Shown piece by piece: positions 33,572 through 41,277 of a DNA stretch of 64,000 nt; within the stretch, counting starts at the first letter, position 1, and every line of letters begins with the position of its first letter. Below the pieces are notes generated by a model, which saw only the letters and a list, made by a program, of their open reading frames with translations, searched no databases and had not been told where the DNA came from. Both the position numbers and the translations under genes were made by a program. The stretch is from Actinophytocola oryzae (GTDB lineage: Bacteria; Actinomycetota; Actinomycetes; Mycobacteriales; Pseudonocardiaceae). The stretch covers positions 124,001 to 188,000 of the forward strand of contig NZ_SOCP01000010.1 in NCBI RefSeq assembly GCF_004364325.1. The letters are read 5' to 3'.

Positions 33572-34543
33572 ATGTTCCCTGCCCAGCGACCACGGCGCCT
33601 GCGGACTTCCGCCGCGATGCGCCGCATGGTGGCCGAGACGACGGTGCGCCCCAGCCAGCTGGTGCTGCCGATGTTCGTCAAGGAGGGCGCGACCGAGCCG
33701 GTCCCGATCGCGACCATGCCCGGTGTCGTCCAGCACAGCCGTGACAGCCTGCGGAAGGCCGCCGTCGAGGCGGTCCAGGCGGGTGTCGGCGGGCTGATGC
33801 TGTTCGGCGTGCCGGAGCACAAGGACGCGGTCGGCTCCGGCGGTGTCGACCCCGACGGGGTGCTGAACGTCGCACTGCGGGACCTGCGGTCCGAGCTGGG
33901 CGACGAGACGGTGCTCATGTCGGACCTGTGCCTGGACGAGTTCACCGACCACGGCCACTGCGGCGTGCTGACCCCCGACGGCCGCGTCGACAACGACGCG
34001 ACGCTGGAGGCCTACGGCCGCATGGCCGTCGCCCAGGCCGAGGCGGGCGCCCACGTGCTCGGCCCGAGCGGCATGATGGACGGCCAGGTCGGGGCGATCC
34101 GCGACGCGCTGGAGGCCGAGGGACACACGGACACGGGCATCCTCGCGTATGCGGTGAAGTACGCGTCGGTGTTCTTCGGCCCGTTCCGCGACGCCGTGGA
34201 GTCCTCGCTGGAGGGCGACCGGCGGACCTACCAGCAGGACCCGGCCAACCTGCGTGAGGCGATGCGCGAGGTCCGGCTGGACCTCGACGAGGGCGCGGAC
34301 ATGGTCATGGTGAAGCCGGCCATGCTGTACCTGGACGTGGTGCGTGCCGTGGCGGAGACCTCGGACGTGCCCGTGGCGGCCTACCAGATCTCCGGCGAGT
34401 ACGCGATGATCTCGTCGGCCGCCGCCGCGGGCTGGTGTGACCGCAGGACCGCGATCCTGGAGTCGCTGACATCCATCCGCCGCGCCGGGGCGGACATCGT
34501 GCTGACGTACTGGGCCGCCGAGGCGGCGGCCTGGCTGCGATAG
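33572..34543 (+). CDS. hemB: delta-aminolevulinic acid dehydratase (porphobilinogen synthase)
   Basis: Condenses two 5-aminolevulinates to porphobilinogen. The 323-residue barrel has the Schiff-base Lys at 248 (MVMVKPAMLYLDVV) and the second Lys at 196 (YAVKYASVFFGPFRDAV). The metal loop is DLCLDEFTDHGHCG (Cys120, Asp122, Cys130), with two of the three Cys of zinc enzymes and one replaced by Asp. It lies 9 bp after hemD. Confidence 0.97.
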   Translation: MFPAQRPRRLRTSAAMRRMVAETTVRPSQLVLPMFVKEGATEPVPIATMPGVVQHSRDSLRKAAVEAVQAGVGGLMLFGVPEHKDAVGSGGVDPDGVLNVALRDLRSELGDETVLMSDLCLDEFTDHGHCGVLTPDGRVDNDATLEAYGRMAVAQAEAGAHVLGPSGMMDGQVGAIRDALEAEGHTDTGILAYAVKYASVFFGPFRDAVESSLEGDRRTYQQDPANLREAMREVRLDLDEGADMVMVKPAMLYLDVVRAVAETSDVPVAAYQISGEYAMISSAAAAGWCDRRTAILESLTSIRRAGADIVLTYWAAEAAAWLR

Positions 34544-34557
34544 GACGGAAAGGCACA

Positions 34558-34565
34558 GGTAACCT
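34558..34565 (+). promoter_or_regulatory. GGTAACCT -10 element before the membrane-protein cassette
   Basis: GGTAACCT lies 7 nt before the GTG at 34573 in the 29-bp gap after hemB. It is the same box, at nearly the same distance, as upstream of the genes at 13231 and 2433. This suggests that the cassette has its own leaderless promoter besides read-through from hemB. Confidence 0.45.
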
Positions 34566-34572
34566 GCCGCCC

Positions 34573-35313
34573 GTGACGAAGCCAGGCAATTCGGGCTCCG
34601 AGGAGCCGACGCAGGCAGACCAGGCCCCGACCGGCGCGGACGACGCGACCGAGAACCCTGGCTCGACAGCCGATCCATCGCACGAGAGTCCCACTGGTGC
34701 GGCCGGGGACCCCCCGAGTTCCACGCTACCGGCGGGCACCGACAAAGGCGGTGCGGCTGATGTCGCGGAGGCCAGGGCCAAGGTGCGGCGAGCCGACGCC
34801 GAGCCGCTCATGGCAGACCTGGAGAAGGCCCCGCCGCCGCCCAGGGAGCAGGCCCTTCGCGCACAGGCCAAACGCCGCTTCGAGGAGCCCCCGCCGCGCA
34901 CGCTCCGCATCTCCTTCTACTTCTTCGTGGCCGCCGGGCTGATCTGGCTGATCAGCATGGTCGCGTCGCTGATCTACAAGCAGGACATCATCGACAACGA
35001 GATCAAGCGCAACACCAACGCCAAGATCTCGCCGGACCAGATCGCCACGGCGGTCAACCAGATCCTGTGGATCGTGACCATCGCGGCGCTCGCGTTCACG
35101 GTGCTGCTGGCGTTGTTCGGCTACAAGGCGACCGAGGGCACCAGGCGCGCACGCACGCTCGTCACGATCTTCAGCGTGGTGCTCGTCCTGTTCCACCTGC
35201 TGCTCAACGGCACGCAGCTCGGCATCCTCAGCGCCATGTTCGCGCTCGTCGGGCTCGCACTGCTGTGGTCGCCGTCCGCGCGCAGGTACTTCCCACCGCG
35301 CCAGGTGCTGTGA
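34573..35313 (+). CDS. unknown membrane protein 1 of the heme-cluster cassette
   Basis: A 246-residue protein I do not recognise. The first 95 residues are hydrophilic and Glu/Pro/Asp-rich and look disordered. A basic segment (REQALRAQAKRRFEEPPPRT) precedes a membrane helix (SFYFFVAAGLIWLISMVASLIYK), then further helices (ILWIVTIAALAFTVLLALFGY; VTIFSVVLVLFHLLLNG; MFALVGLALLW). It lies between hemB and hemL and is probably co-transcribed with the next three genes. Confidence 0.75.
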   Translation: MTKPGNSGSEEPTQADQAPTGADDATENPGSTADPSHESPTGAAGDPPSSTLPAGTDKGGAADVAEARAKVRRADAEPLMADLEKAPPPPREQALRAQAKRRFEEPPPRTLRISFYFFVAAGLIWLISMVASLIYKQDIIDNEIKRNTNAKISPDQIATAVNQILWIVTIAALAFTVLLALFGYKATEGTRRARTLVTIFSVVLVLFHLLLNGTQLGILSAMFALVGLALLWSPSARRYFPPRQVL

Positions 35314-35329
35314 GCGGACCGGAGCGGCC

Positions 35330-35767
35330 GTGACGGATCAGCCGGTCCTCTACACCGAACCCGGGTCGTCCCGGTGGCCGCTGCTCTGGGGACCCGCGTT
35401 CGCGGCCATCGGCGCCGGGCTCGAGGCGACGACCGGGCCCGTCCACGGCGTCGAGTGGCTGATCGTCGGCATCGTCCTGTTCGGCGTCGCCGCGCTGTGG
35501 GTGAACGCACGCCGCAAGGTCTACCGCGTCGAGCTGACCCCGACGACGCTGTGGCAGGGTCGTGAGGAGCTGGACGCGAAGACCATCACGAAGGTCACCG
35601 ACGTCGGCGCGGCGGCGGGCGCCCGGGTGCTCGGCGGCGGCTGGACCTCTCCACGCAAAACCACCGAGGTGCCGCTCCGCCTCGACGACGGCACCGTGGT
35701 CATCGCGTGGGCGCAGGACGGCGAGGCACTGCGGGCGGCACTGGTCCGGTTGGTGGAGGAAGAATGA
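35330..35767 (+). CDS. unknown membrane protein 2, PH-like C-terminus
   Basis: A 145-residue protein. Two N-terminal membrane segments (LLWGPAFAAIGAGLEATTG; EWLIVGIVLFGVAALWVNA) are followed by a small beta-rich domain (KVYRVELTPTTLWQGREE, then LDAKTITKVTDVGAA and TVVIAWAQDGEALRAALVRL) that resembles bacterial PH-like domains. The GTG follows GGAG and starts 16 bp after the previous gene. Function unknown. It overlaps the next gene by 4 bp. Confidence 0.7.
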   Translation: MTDQPVLYTEPGSSRWPLLWGPAFAAIGAGLEATTGPVHGVEWLIVGIVLFGVAALWVNARRKVYRVELTPTTLWQGREELDAKTITKVTDVGAAAGARVLGGGWTSPRKTTEVPLRLDDGTVVIAWAQDGEALRAALVRLVEEE

Positions 35768-36270
35768 ACGTCGTGGACGCGCCCAAGCCCATCACCCGGC
35801 CCAAGGCCATCGAGTCGGCATTCCAGGCGGTGCTCGCGAGCGTGGTCGTCAGCGCGGCGGGCACGGTCGCCACGGTGCTGTTCGACCGTGCGCTGCTGAC
35901 CGGCTGGGTCACCGACACGCTCGACAGCCTGCCGCCCGACCAGCGGATGTCCGTGCCCGCGATGGTCGGTGCGATGCAGGTCATGCTGGGCGTCAGCATC
36001 GCGCTCTTCGCGGGCCTGTTCGTCCTGTTCGCGGTGAAGATGCGCACCGGACGCAACTGGGCACGTGTCGTGCTGACCATCTACACGGCGATGGGTGTGT
36101 GGAGCTTCCTCACCGCGGTCGCCTCGAGCGGCGCGGAGCTGTCGCTCATGTGGAGCCTCGCCGAGGTCGCGTTCGGCGTGACCGCGGTCATCTACATGTT
36201 CCGCCCGGAGTCGACGAAGTACTTCGCCGAGTACAAGGAGCGCCGGCAGCACGCCCGCCGGCGGCCGTGA
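35764..36270 (+). CDS. unknown membrane protein 3, four helices
   Basis: A 168-residue polytopic protein. Hydrophobic segments lie around FQAVLASVVVSAAGTVATVL, MVGAMQVMLGVSIALFAGLF, ARVVLTIYTAMGVWSFLTAV and LAEVAFGVTAVIYMF. The C-terminus is basic (YKERRQHARRRP). Sequence resembles generic DUF-type membrane proteins; no catalytic motif is seen. The ATG overlaps the previous stop as ATGA, so it is coupled. Confidence 0.7.
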   Translation: MNVVDAPKPITRPKAIESAFQAVLASVVVSAAGTVATVLFDRALLTGWVTDTLDSLPPDQRMSVPAMVGAMQVMLGVSIALFAGLFVLFAVKMRTGRNWARVVLTIYTAMGVWSFLTAVASSGAELSLMWSLAEVAFGVTAVIYMFRPESTKYFAEYKERRQHARRRP

Positions 36271-36282
36271 GAAGGTAGACAC

Positions 36283-36603
36283 GTGACCGTGGCCACCGAG
36301 GAGCCCTTCGTCCCGCCGCCGACGGAGACGGGTCCGCTGCACGAGCCGAGGCGGTTGTTCGTCGCGCTCGGTGAGCTGGTCCTCGCCGCGGTCGCCGTCT
36401 GGTTCTCCTTCGACGTGTGGCCACGCGGCATCGCCAACGTCGTCGAGCGCTACCCGGACGACATCGTGCTGGAGTCCACCCGCTGGGTCGGCAGCTGGAT
36501 GTCGCTCGCGATCCTGCTCGGCACGGTCGCCGCGCTCCTCGTGCTGGACGCCGTGCGGCAGGTCATCCTCGCCGTCCGTGCCCGGCCGAAGCGCGGAAAA
36601 TAG
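36283..36603 (+). CDS. unknown membrane protein 4, two helices
   Basis: A 106-residue protein with a Pro-rich N-terminus and two membrane helices (LFVALGELVLAAVAVWFSFD; GSWMSLAILLGTVAALLVLD), ending in a basic tail (RARPKRGK). The GTG follows GAAGG (36272-36277 region) 12 bp after the previous gene and ends 18 bp before hemL. Function unknown; the location suggests a link with membrane-bound heme or electron transport, which is inference only. Confidence 0.7.
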   Translation: MTVATEEPFVPPPTETGPLHEPRRLFVALGELVLAAVAVWFSFDVWPRGIANVVERYPDDIVLESTRWVGSWMSLAILLGTVAALLVLDAVRQVILAVRARPKRGK

Positions 36604-36621
36604 CGGTGTAAGACTGATCGG

Positions 36622-37917
36622 GTGACGACCGAACAGTCCGCGGCACTCTTCAAGCGCGCCCAGTCGGTGACCCCTGGCGGCGTGAACTCCCCGGTCCGTG
36701 CCTTCCAGGCGGTCGGCGGCGTCCCGAGGTTCATGGTCCGGGGTGAGGGACCGTACCTGTGGGACGCCGACGGCAACCGCTACGTCGACCTCGTCAGCTC
36801 CTGGGGTCCGATGATCCACGGGCACGCGCACCCGCCGGTCGTCGAGGCGGTGCGGAACGCGGCCGTCGGCGGCCTGTCCTTCGGCACCCCGACCGAGGCC
36901 GAGATCGACCTCGCCGAGGAGATCATCCGCCGCGTGGATCCCGTCCAGCGGGTGCGGCTGGTCAACTCCGGCACCGAGGCCACCATGAGCGCGATCCGGC
37001 TGGCGCGTGGCTTCACCAGCCGGCCCAAGATCGTGAAGTTCGCGGGCTGCTACCACGGCCACGTCGACGCGCTGCTCGCCGAGGCGGGCTCCGGCGTCGC
37101 GACGTTCGCCCTGCCGAACTCGCCTGGCGTCACGGGCGCGCAGGCGGGCGACACGATCGTCCTGCCGTACAACGACCTGGCCGCGGTCCGTGCCGCCTTC
37201 GCCGAGCACGGCGACCAGATCGCCGCCGTGATCACCGAGGCGGCGGCGGGCAACATGGGTGCGGTCCCGCCGGAGCCCGGCTTCAACGAGGGCCTGCGGG
37301 AGATCACCCGCGAGCACGACGCCCTGCTGGTCATGGACGAGGTCATGACGGGCTTCCGCGTGACGGGGAGCGGCTGGTACGGCCTCGACACGGTGCCCGG
37401 CGACCTCTACACGTTCGGCAAGGTCATGTCCGGGGGGCTGCCCGCGGCGGCGTTCGGCGGCCGTACTGACGTCATGGCGTTCCTGGCCCCCGAGGGCCCC
37501 GTCTACCAGGCGGGCACGCTCTCGGGTAACCCGGTGGCGGTCGCCGCGGGCCTGGCGTCGCTGCGCGAGGCGGTGCCCGAGACGTACACGAAGCTGAACG
37601 CGAACGCCACGCGGCTGGGTGCGCTGCTGGGGTCCGCGCTGACGAAGGCCGGTGTGCCGCACCGGGTCCAGTTCGCGGGCAACCTGCTCAGCGTGTTCTT
37701 CACGGAGTCGCCGGTCCGCGACTTCGCGTCGGCCAAGGTGTCGGCGACCGGCCGCTTCCCGGCCTTCTTCCACGCACTGCTGGAGCGTGGCGTCTACGCC
37801 CCGCCGAGCGCGTTCGAGGCGTGGTTCGTCAACGTGGCCATGACGGACGAGACGTTCGACGTGATCGCCGCCGCCCTCCCGGCGGCGGCCACCGCGGCGG
37901 CCGAGGGGGAGAAGTGA
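36622..37917 (+). CDS. hemL: glutamate-1-semialdehyde 2,1-aminomutase
   Basis: PLP enzyme converting glutamate-1-semialdehyde to 5-aminolevulinate, the product used by HemB. The 431-residue protein has VTPGGVNSPVRAF at the N-terminus, the substrate GHAHPPVVEAV region, LVNSGTEATMSAIRLARG, LLVMDEVMTGFRV and the PLP Lys at about 267 in YTFGKVMSGGLPAAAFGG. TAAGAC lies 11 nt upstream of the GTG, so it may be leaderless. It overlaps the next gene by 4 bp. Confidence 0.97.
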   Translation: MTTEQSAALFKRAQSVTPGGVNSPVRAFQAVGGVPRFMVRGEGPYLWDADGNRYVDLVSSWGPMIHGHAHPPVVEAVRNAAVGGLSFGTPTEAEIDLAEEIIRRVDPVQRVRLVNSGTEATMSAIRLARGFTSRPKIVKFAGCYHGHVDALLAEAGSGVATFALPNSPGVTGAQAGDTIVLPYNDLAAVRAAFAEHGDQIAAVITEAAAGNMGAVPPEPGFNEGLREITREHDALLVMDEVMTGFRVTGSGWYGLDTVPGDLYTFGKVMSGGLPAAAFGGRTDVMAFLAPEGPVYQAGTLSGNPVAVAAGLASLREAVPETYTKLNANATRLGALLGSALTKAGVPHRVQFAGNLLSVFFTESPVRDFASAKVSATGRFPAFFHALLERGVYAPPSAFEAWFVNVAMTDETFDVIAAALPAAATAAAEGEK

Positions 37918-38546
37918 GCGTCCGGACTGTCGTGCACCTGCTGCGCCACGGGGAGGTCCACAACCCGACCGGGATCCTGTACGGGCGCCTGCCGGGCTTC
38001 AGGTTGTCGGAGGCGGGCCAGCGCCAGGCACTCGTCGTGGCGGAACAGCTGGCGGGCGAGGACATCACGCACGTGGTGGCCTCCCCGCTCCAGCGCGCCC
38101 AGGAGACCGCGGCGCCGATCGTGGACTCCCACCAGTTGACCCTGGCCACCGACGAGCAGCTGATCGAGGCGGACAACACCTTCGAGGGCGAGCGGGTGTC
38201 CATCGGCGACGGTGCGCTGCGCTCCCCGAAGCACTGGCCCCGCCTGCGCAACCCGTTCCTGCCGTCGTGGGGTGAGCCGTACCTGCACGTCGCGCGGCGC
38301 ATGCTGGGCGCGGTCTACCGCGCCAGGGCCGAGGCCGAGGGCCACGAGGCGGTGTGCGTGTCCCACCAGCTGCCGATCTGGACGATCCGCAGGTTCCTGG
38401 AGGGCAGGCGGCTGTGGCACGACCCGAGGCGCAGGGAGTGCTCCCTGGCGTCCCTGACCAGCCTCCTGTTCGACGACGAGACCCTGGTGGCGATCCGCTA
38501 CACCGAGCCGGCAGGCGCGAGCAGCCCCAAGGTGACGGGCGCATGA
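37914..38546 (+). CDS. histidine phosphatase family protein (Rv0525-like)
   Basis: A 210-residue phosphoglycerate mutase-like phosphatase. VVHLLRHGEVHNPTG holds the nucleophile RHG at about 11-13, VASPLQRAQETAAPI the second Arg, and VCVSHQLPIWTIRRF the second His. It lacks the insertion of true mutases, so a small phosphatase role is likely. GTG 37914 overlaps hemL as GTGA. Position between hemL and the ResA-like gene matches mycobacteria. Confidence 0.88.
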   Translation: MSVRTVVHLLRHGEVHNPTGILYGRLPGFRLSEAGQRQALVVAEQLAGEDITHVVASPLQRAQETAAPIVDSHQLTLATDEQLIEADNTFEGERVSIGDGALRSPKHWPRLRNPFLPSWGEPYLHVARRMLGAVYRARAEAEGHEAVCVSHQLPIWTIRRFLEGRRLWHDPRRRECSLASLTSLLFDDETLVAIRYTEPAGASSPKVTGA

Positions 38547-39115
38547 GGAAGCTGGCGCTCCTCCTGGCTCTGGTGTTCGTCGCGGGCTGCTCGACCGGCA
38601 AGGACGCGGTCGAGACCGGCACGGAGTTCAACTTCGTGAGCCCCGGCGGCAAGACCGACATCACCTACGACGGCGGCGACCGCCAGAAGATCGCCCCCCT
38701 CGAAGGCGAGAGCCTGCTGGAGGAGGGCAGACAGCTGAAGGTGTCGGACTACAAGGGCAAGGTCGTGGTCCTGAACCTCTGGGGCGCGTGGTGCCCGCCG
38801 TGCCGGGTCGAGGCGCCGCAGCTGCAGAAGGTGTGGAGCGAGTACAGGGACAAGGACGTACAGGTCCTCGGCATCGACGTGCGGGACGACGACCGCAGCT
38901 TCCCGCAGGACTTCGTGCGCGACACCGGCCTGACCTACCCGTCGATCTACGACCCGGGCATGCGCTCACTGCTGGCACTGCAGGGCTACCCCCGCGCGGC
39001 CGTCCCCTCCACGATCGTCCTGGACAAGGAGCACCGCGTGGCGGCGGTGTACCTGCGGGACCTCCTGGCCACCGACCTGACCCCGCTGCTGGACCGGCTC
39101 GTGGACGAGAAGTGA
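38543..39115 (+). CDS. TlpA/ResA-like thioredoxin lipoprotein (Rv0526-like)
   Basis: Extracytoplasmic thiol-disulfide reductase of cytochrome c maturation. The 190-residue protein has a lipobox VAGC (Cys at about 16), then a thioredoxin domain with LNLWGAWCPPCRVEAPQL (WCPPC) and the cis-Pro in RAAVPSTIVLDKEHRV. It would keep apocytochrome Cys reduced for heme ligation. The ATG overlaps the phosphatase stop (ATGA). CcdA, its expected electron donor, lies 1.4 kb further, separated by an inverted sigma/anti-sigma pair. Confidence 0.93.
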   Translation: MRKLALLLALVFVAGCSTGKDAVETGTEFNFVSPGGKTDITYDGGDRQKIAPLEGESLLEEGRQLKVSDYKGKVVVLNLWGAWCPPCRVEAPQLQKVWSEYRDKDVQVLGIDVRDDDRSFPQDFVRDTGLTYPSIYDPGMRSLLALQGYPRAAVPSTIVLDKEHRVAAVYLRDLLATDLTPLLDRLVDEK

Positions 39116-39145
39116 GTGTCGGCCGGCCCCAGGCCCGGCCGACAC
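39116..39145. terminator. bidirectional hairpin terminator
   Basis: GTGTCGGCCGG (39116-39126) and CCGGCCGACAC (39135-39145) form a perfect 11-bp stem with an 8-nt loop. It begins directly at the stop of the ResA-like gene and ends 4 bp before the stop of the convergent anti-sigma gene, so it should terminate both transcripts. Confidence 0.75.
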
Positions 39146-39149
39146 CCGT

Positions 39150-39851
39150 TCACCACTGGTCGGACGTGACGATCGCCTTCGCCTGGTCTCTGGTCAGCGG
39201 GGGCTGCGGGCCGAAGACCTGCCCCATTCCCTTGGGACTCTCCTGGTTGCTGACGGCCAGTTGGAGCACTCGCCCGTCCGGCCAGGTGCGGCCGACCCCG
39301 TAGCCGACCGCGGTCCCTTCGAGGGGTGATGGACTGGCCATCAGTTCCGAACCGTCGGGCAGGGTGCTCGTCTCACAGCCCGGCGTCTCGTCGCAGTTCC
39401 GTTTCGTCTCTTCCGGGTCGGACGGGTACTCGTCGACGAACATCCGGAGGTCGAATCCGCCGGTGCCCGCGGCCGAGGTCAGCAAACCGGTGATCACCGG
39501 CCCCCTCGAGTCGGTCACGCCCTCGGTGACCTCGACCGTGGCCGCGTCGCCGAGTGCCGCCCTGAAGCGGGTGAGCAGCTCGTCCGGGTCTCGGGGCATC
39601 GGGCTTCGCGTCTCGGAGGTGGTCGTCGCCGTGGTCGATGGCGGTCCGCCGGCCTGCGGAGCGGACCCACCGCCCGTGATCCACACGGCCCCGGCGGCGA
39701 GCCCGGCGACCACGACGACCGTGGCGGCAACCGGTACCAGTCGCAGGCCGAGGGCGCGGCGTGGCCGCGTGGCCCGCATGTCGGCCGACGCGGCGTCGGC
39801 CCGCCGCTCCAGCTCGGCGAAGGCGTCGTGCAGGGTATGCAGGTCGCTCAT
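39150..39851 (-). CDS. membrane protein paired with ECF sigma factor, probable anti-sigma factor
   Basis: A 233-residue protein. A cytoplasmic N-terminus (HTLHDAFAELERRADAASAD) is followed by a membrane helix (LVPVAATVVVVAGLAAGAVW) and an extracytoplasmic domain with a Thr/Ser linker, FDLRMFVDEYPSD and two Cys (NCDETPGCE). The ATG overlaps the sigma gene stop as ATGA. This architecture and coupling are typical of anti-sigma factors of SigE-type ECF systems. No zinc HxxxCxxC motif is seen. Confidence 0.72.
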   Translation of the reverse strand: MSDLHTLHDAFAELERRADAASADMRATRPRRALGLRLVPVAATVVVVAGLAAGAVWITGGGSAPQAGGPPSTTATTTSETRSPMPRDPDELLTRFRAALGDAATVEVTEGVTDSRGPVITGLLTSAAGTGGFDLRMFVDEYPSDPEETKRNCDETPGCETSTLPDGSELMASPSPLEGTAVGYGVGRTWPDGRVLQLAVSNQESPKGMGQVFGPQPPLTRDQAKAIVTSDQW

Positions 39852-40345
39852 GGTGTCTCCTGGAAAGCGGGGGAATCGGACGTCATGTCGATGCGCAGCG
39901 CGGCGAGTGCCCGGTGGATCTGGCTGCGCACCGTCGCCTCCTTGCAGCCGAGCTGCACGGCGATCTCGGCGTCGGGAAGGCCCGCGTAGTAACGCAGGAC
40001 CACCGCCGCCCGCTGCTTGCGCGGCAGGCCCGCCAGGCGGCGGATCATCGCGTCCCGTTCGGCCCGCTCGTCGGATCCGTCGCCGTACTCCGTCCGGTCC
40101 GGCACGACCTCGGCCCTCGGCATCGTGCGGGCCAGCCGCCGGTGCCAGGACAGGTACTCGTTGACGATCATGCGCCGCACGTAGGCGTTCGGCCGGTCCA
40201 TCGCCGAGATCCGGTCCCACTGTTCGAACGCCCGGCCGAGCACGTCACCCACCACGTCCTCGGCGAGCCACGTCCGGCAGGTCAGGACCGTGGCGAACCT
40301 CATCAGCGCGGGCCGCTGCCTTTCCACATACTCGGCGAACTCCAT
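39848..40345 (-). CDS. SigE-type ECF RNA polymerase sigma factor
   Basis: A 165-residue ECF sigma factor of the actinobacterial SigE family. Region 2 has EYVERQRPALMRFATVLTC and LAEDVVGDVLGRAFEQWDRI. NAYVRRMIVNEYLSWHRR leads to region 4, LAGLPRKQRAAVVLRYYAGLPDAEIAVQLGCKEATVRSQIHR. The ATG follows GGGGAG. It is read opposite to its neighbours and sits within the cytochrome c maturation locus. Target genes are unknown. Confidence 0.92.
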   Translation of the reverse strand: MEFAEYVERQRPALMRFATVLTCRTWLAEDVVGDVLGRAFEQWDRISAMDRPNAYVRRMIVNEYLSWHRRLARTMPRAEVVPDRTEYGDGSDERAERDAMIRRLAGLPRKQRAAVVLRYYAGLPDAEIAVQLGCKEATVRSQIHRALAALRIDMTSDSPAFQETP

Positions 40346-40521
40346 CGGCCACTCCCCAGATCGGCTAGTCGACTTCGTGGTCGGATCCTCAACGGGGTCG
40401 TGGCCCGATCCGTTGCATGCGAGCAGGAACTCCCCAAACGACTCCCGCCGGGCACCTGGTGTGCCGGGTGGGGGTGACCCGGTCCCTCCAGGACCTAGGT
40501 CCCATGCCTACCCTGATCCGC

Positions 40522-41277
40522 GTGGACCCGACCGCTCTCGCCACCAGCGGGCCGCTCTTGCTGGCCGCCTGCGTGGCGCTGCTCGCGGGAATGCTGTCGT
40601 TCGCGTCCCCCTGCGTGGTCCCCCTGGTCCCCGGCTACCTCGCCTACCTGGCTGCCCTCGTCGGCGCGGACACCCCGGACGAGAAGGGCAAGAAGGCCAG
40701 GGTCCTCGGCGCGGTCGCGTTGTTCGTCCTCGGGTTCACGGTGGTGTTCGCCGCGGGGATCGGCGGGGTCGTCTGGTGGCTCGGTGACGCGATGCTCGCC
40801 AACCAGGACGTCATCCAGCGCGTCGGCGGCGTGGTCATCATCGCGATGGCGCTGGTGTTCGTCGGCCTCGTCCCGGGTCTCCAGCGGGACATCCGCATCC
40901 ACCGGGTGCCACGCATGGGCCTCGTCGGCGCCCCCCTGCTCGGCGCGGTCTTCGGCCTGGGCTGGACGCCGTGCATCGGCCCGACCCTCTCCGGCGTGAT
41001 GGTCGTCGCCGCCAGCACCGGCGGCACCGCGGTCCGCGGCTTCCTCCTGGTCCTCGTCTACTGCGTCGGGCTCGGCGTCCCCTTCCTCCTCATCGCGCTC
41101 GGCGCGCGGTGGACGGTCCGCACCAACGGCTGGCTGCGGCGCAACGCCCGCACCATCCAGCTGGTCGGCGGCGGCATGCTCATGGTCGTCGGCGTCCTGC
41201 TCGTCACCGGCCTGTGGGGTGAGCTGACCTCCTGGCTCAAGTACGCCGTGATCACCGACACGGAGCTGCCGCTGTGA
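40522..41277 (+). CDS. ccdA: cytochrome c biogenesis protein CcdA
   Basis: Membrane thiol transporter that passes electrons from cytoplasmic thioredoxin to ResA. About 251 residues with six membrane segments and the two redox Cys in LSFASPCVVPLVPGYLAYL and FGLGWTPCIGPTLSG. The GTG at 40522 is chosen because TACCCT lies 7 nt upstream and the family usually starts just before the SGPLLLA segment; an ATG at 40504 is the alternative. It overlaps resB by 4 bp. Confidence 0.95.
   Translation: MDPTALATSGPLLLAACVALLAGMLSFASPCVVPLVPGYLAYLAALVGADTPDEKGKKARVLGAVALFVLGFTVVFAAGIGGVVWWLGDAMLANQDVIQRVGGVVIIAMALVFVGLVPGLQRDIRIHRVPRMGLVGAPLLGAVFGLGWTPCIGPTLSGVMVVAASTGGTAVRGFLLVLVYCVGLGVPFLLIALGARWTVRTNGWLRRNARTIQLVGGGMLMVVGVLLVTGLWGELTSWLKYAVITDTELPL

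Noticed and set aside
33092..34678. 528-codon minus-strand frame over hemD and hemB
   Set aside because: It is antisense to two clear heme genes and has no recognisable domain or ribosome-binding site.
35521..37773. 750-codon open frame on the minus strand over the membrane cassette and hemL
   Set aside because: It runs antisense to hemL and the cassette, and its composition (Arg, His, Asp, Glu rich) is typical of a GC shadow.
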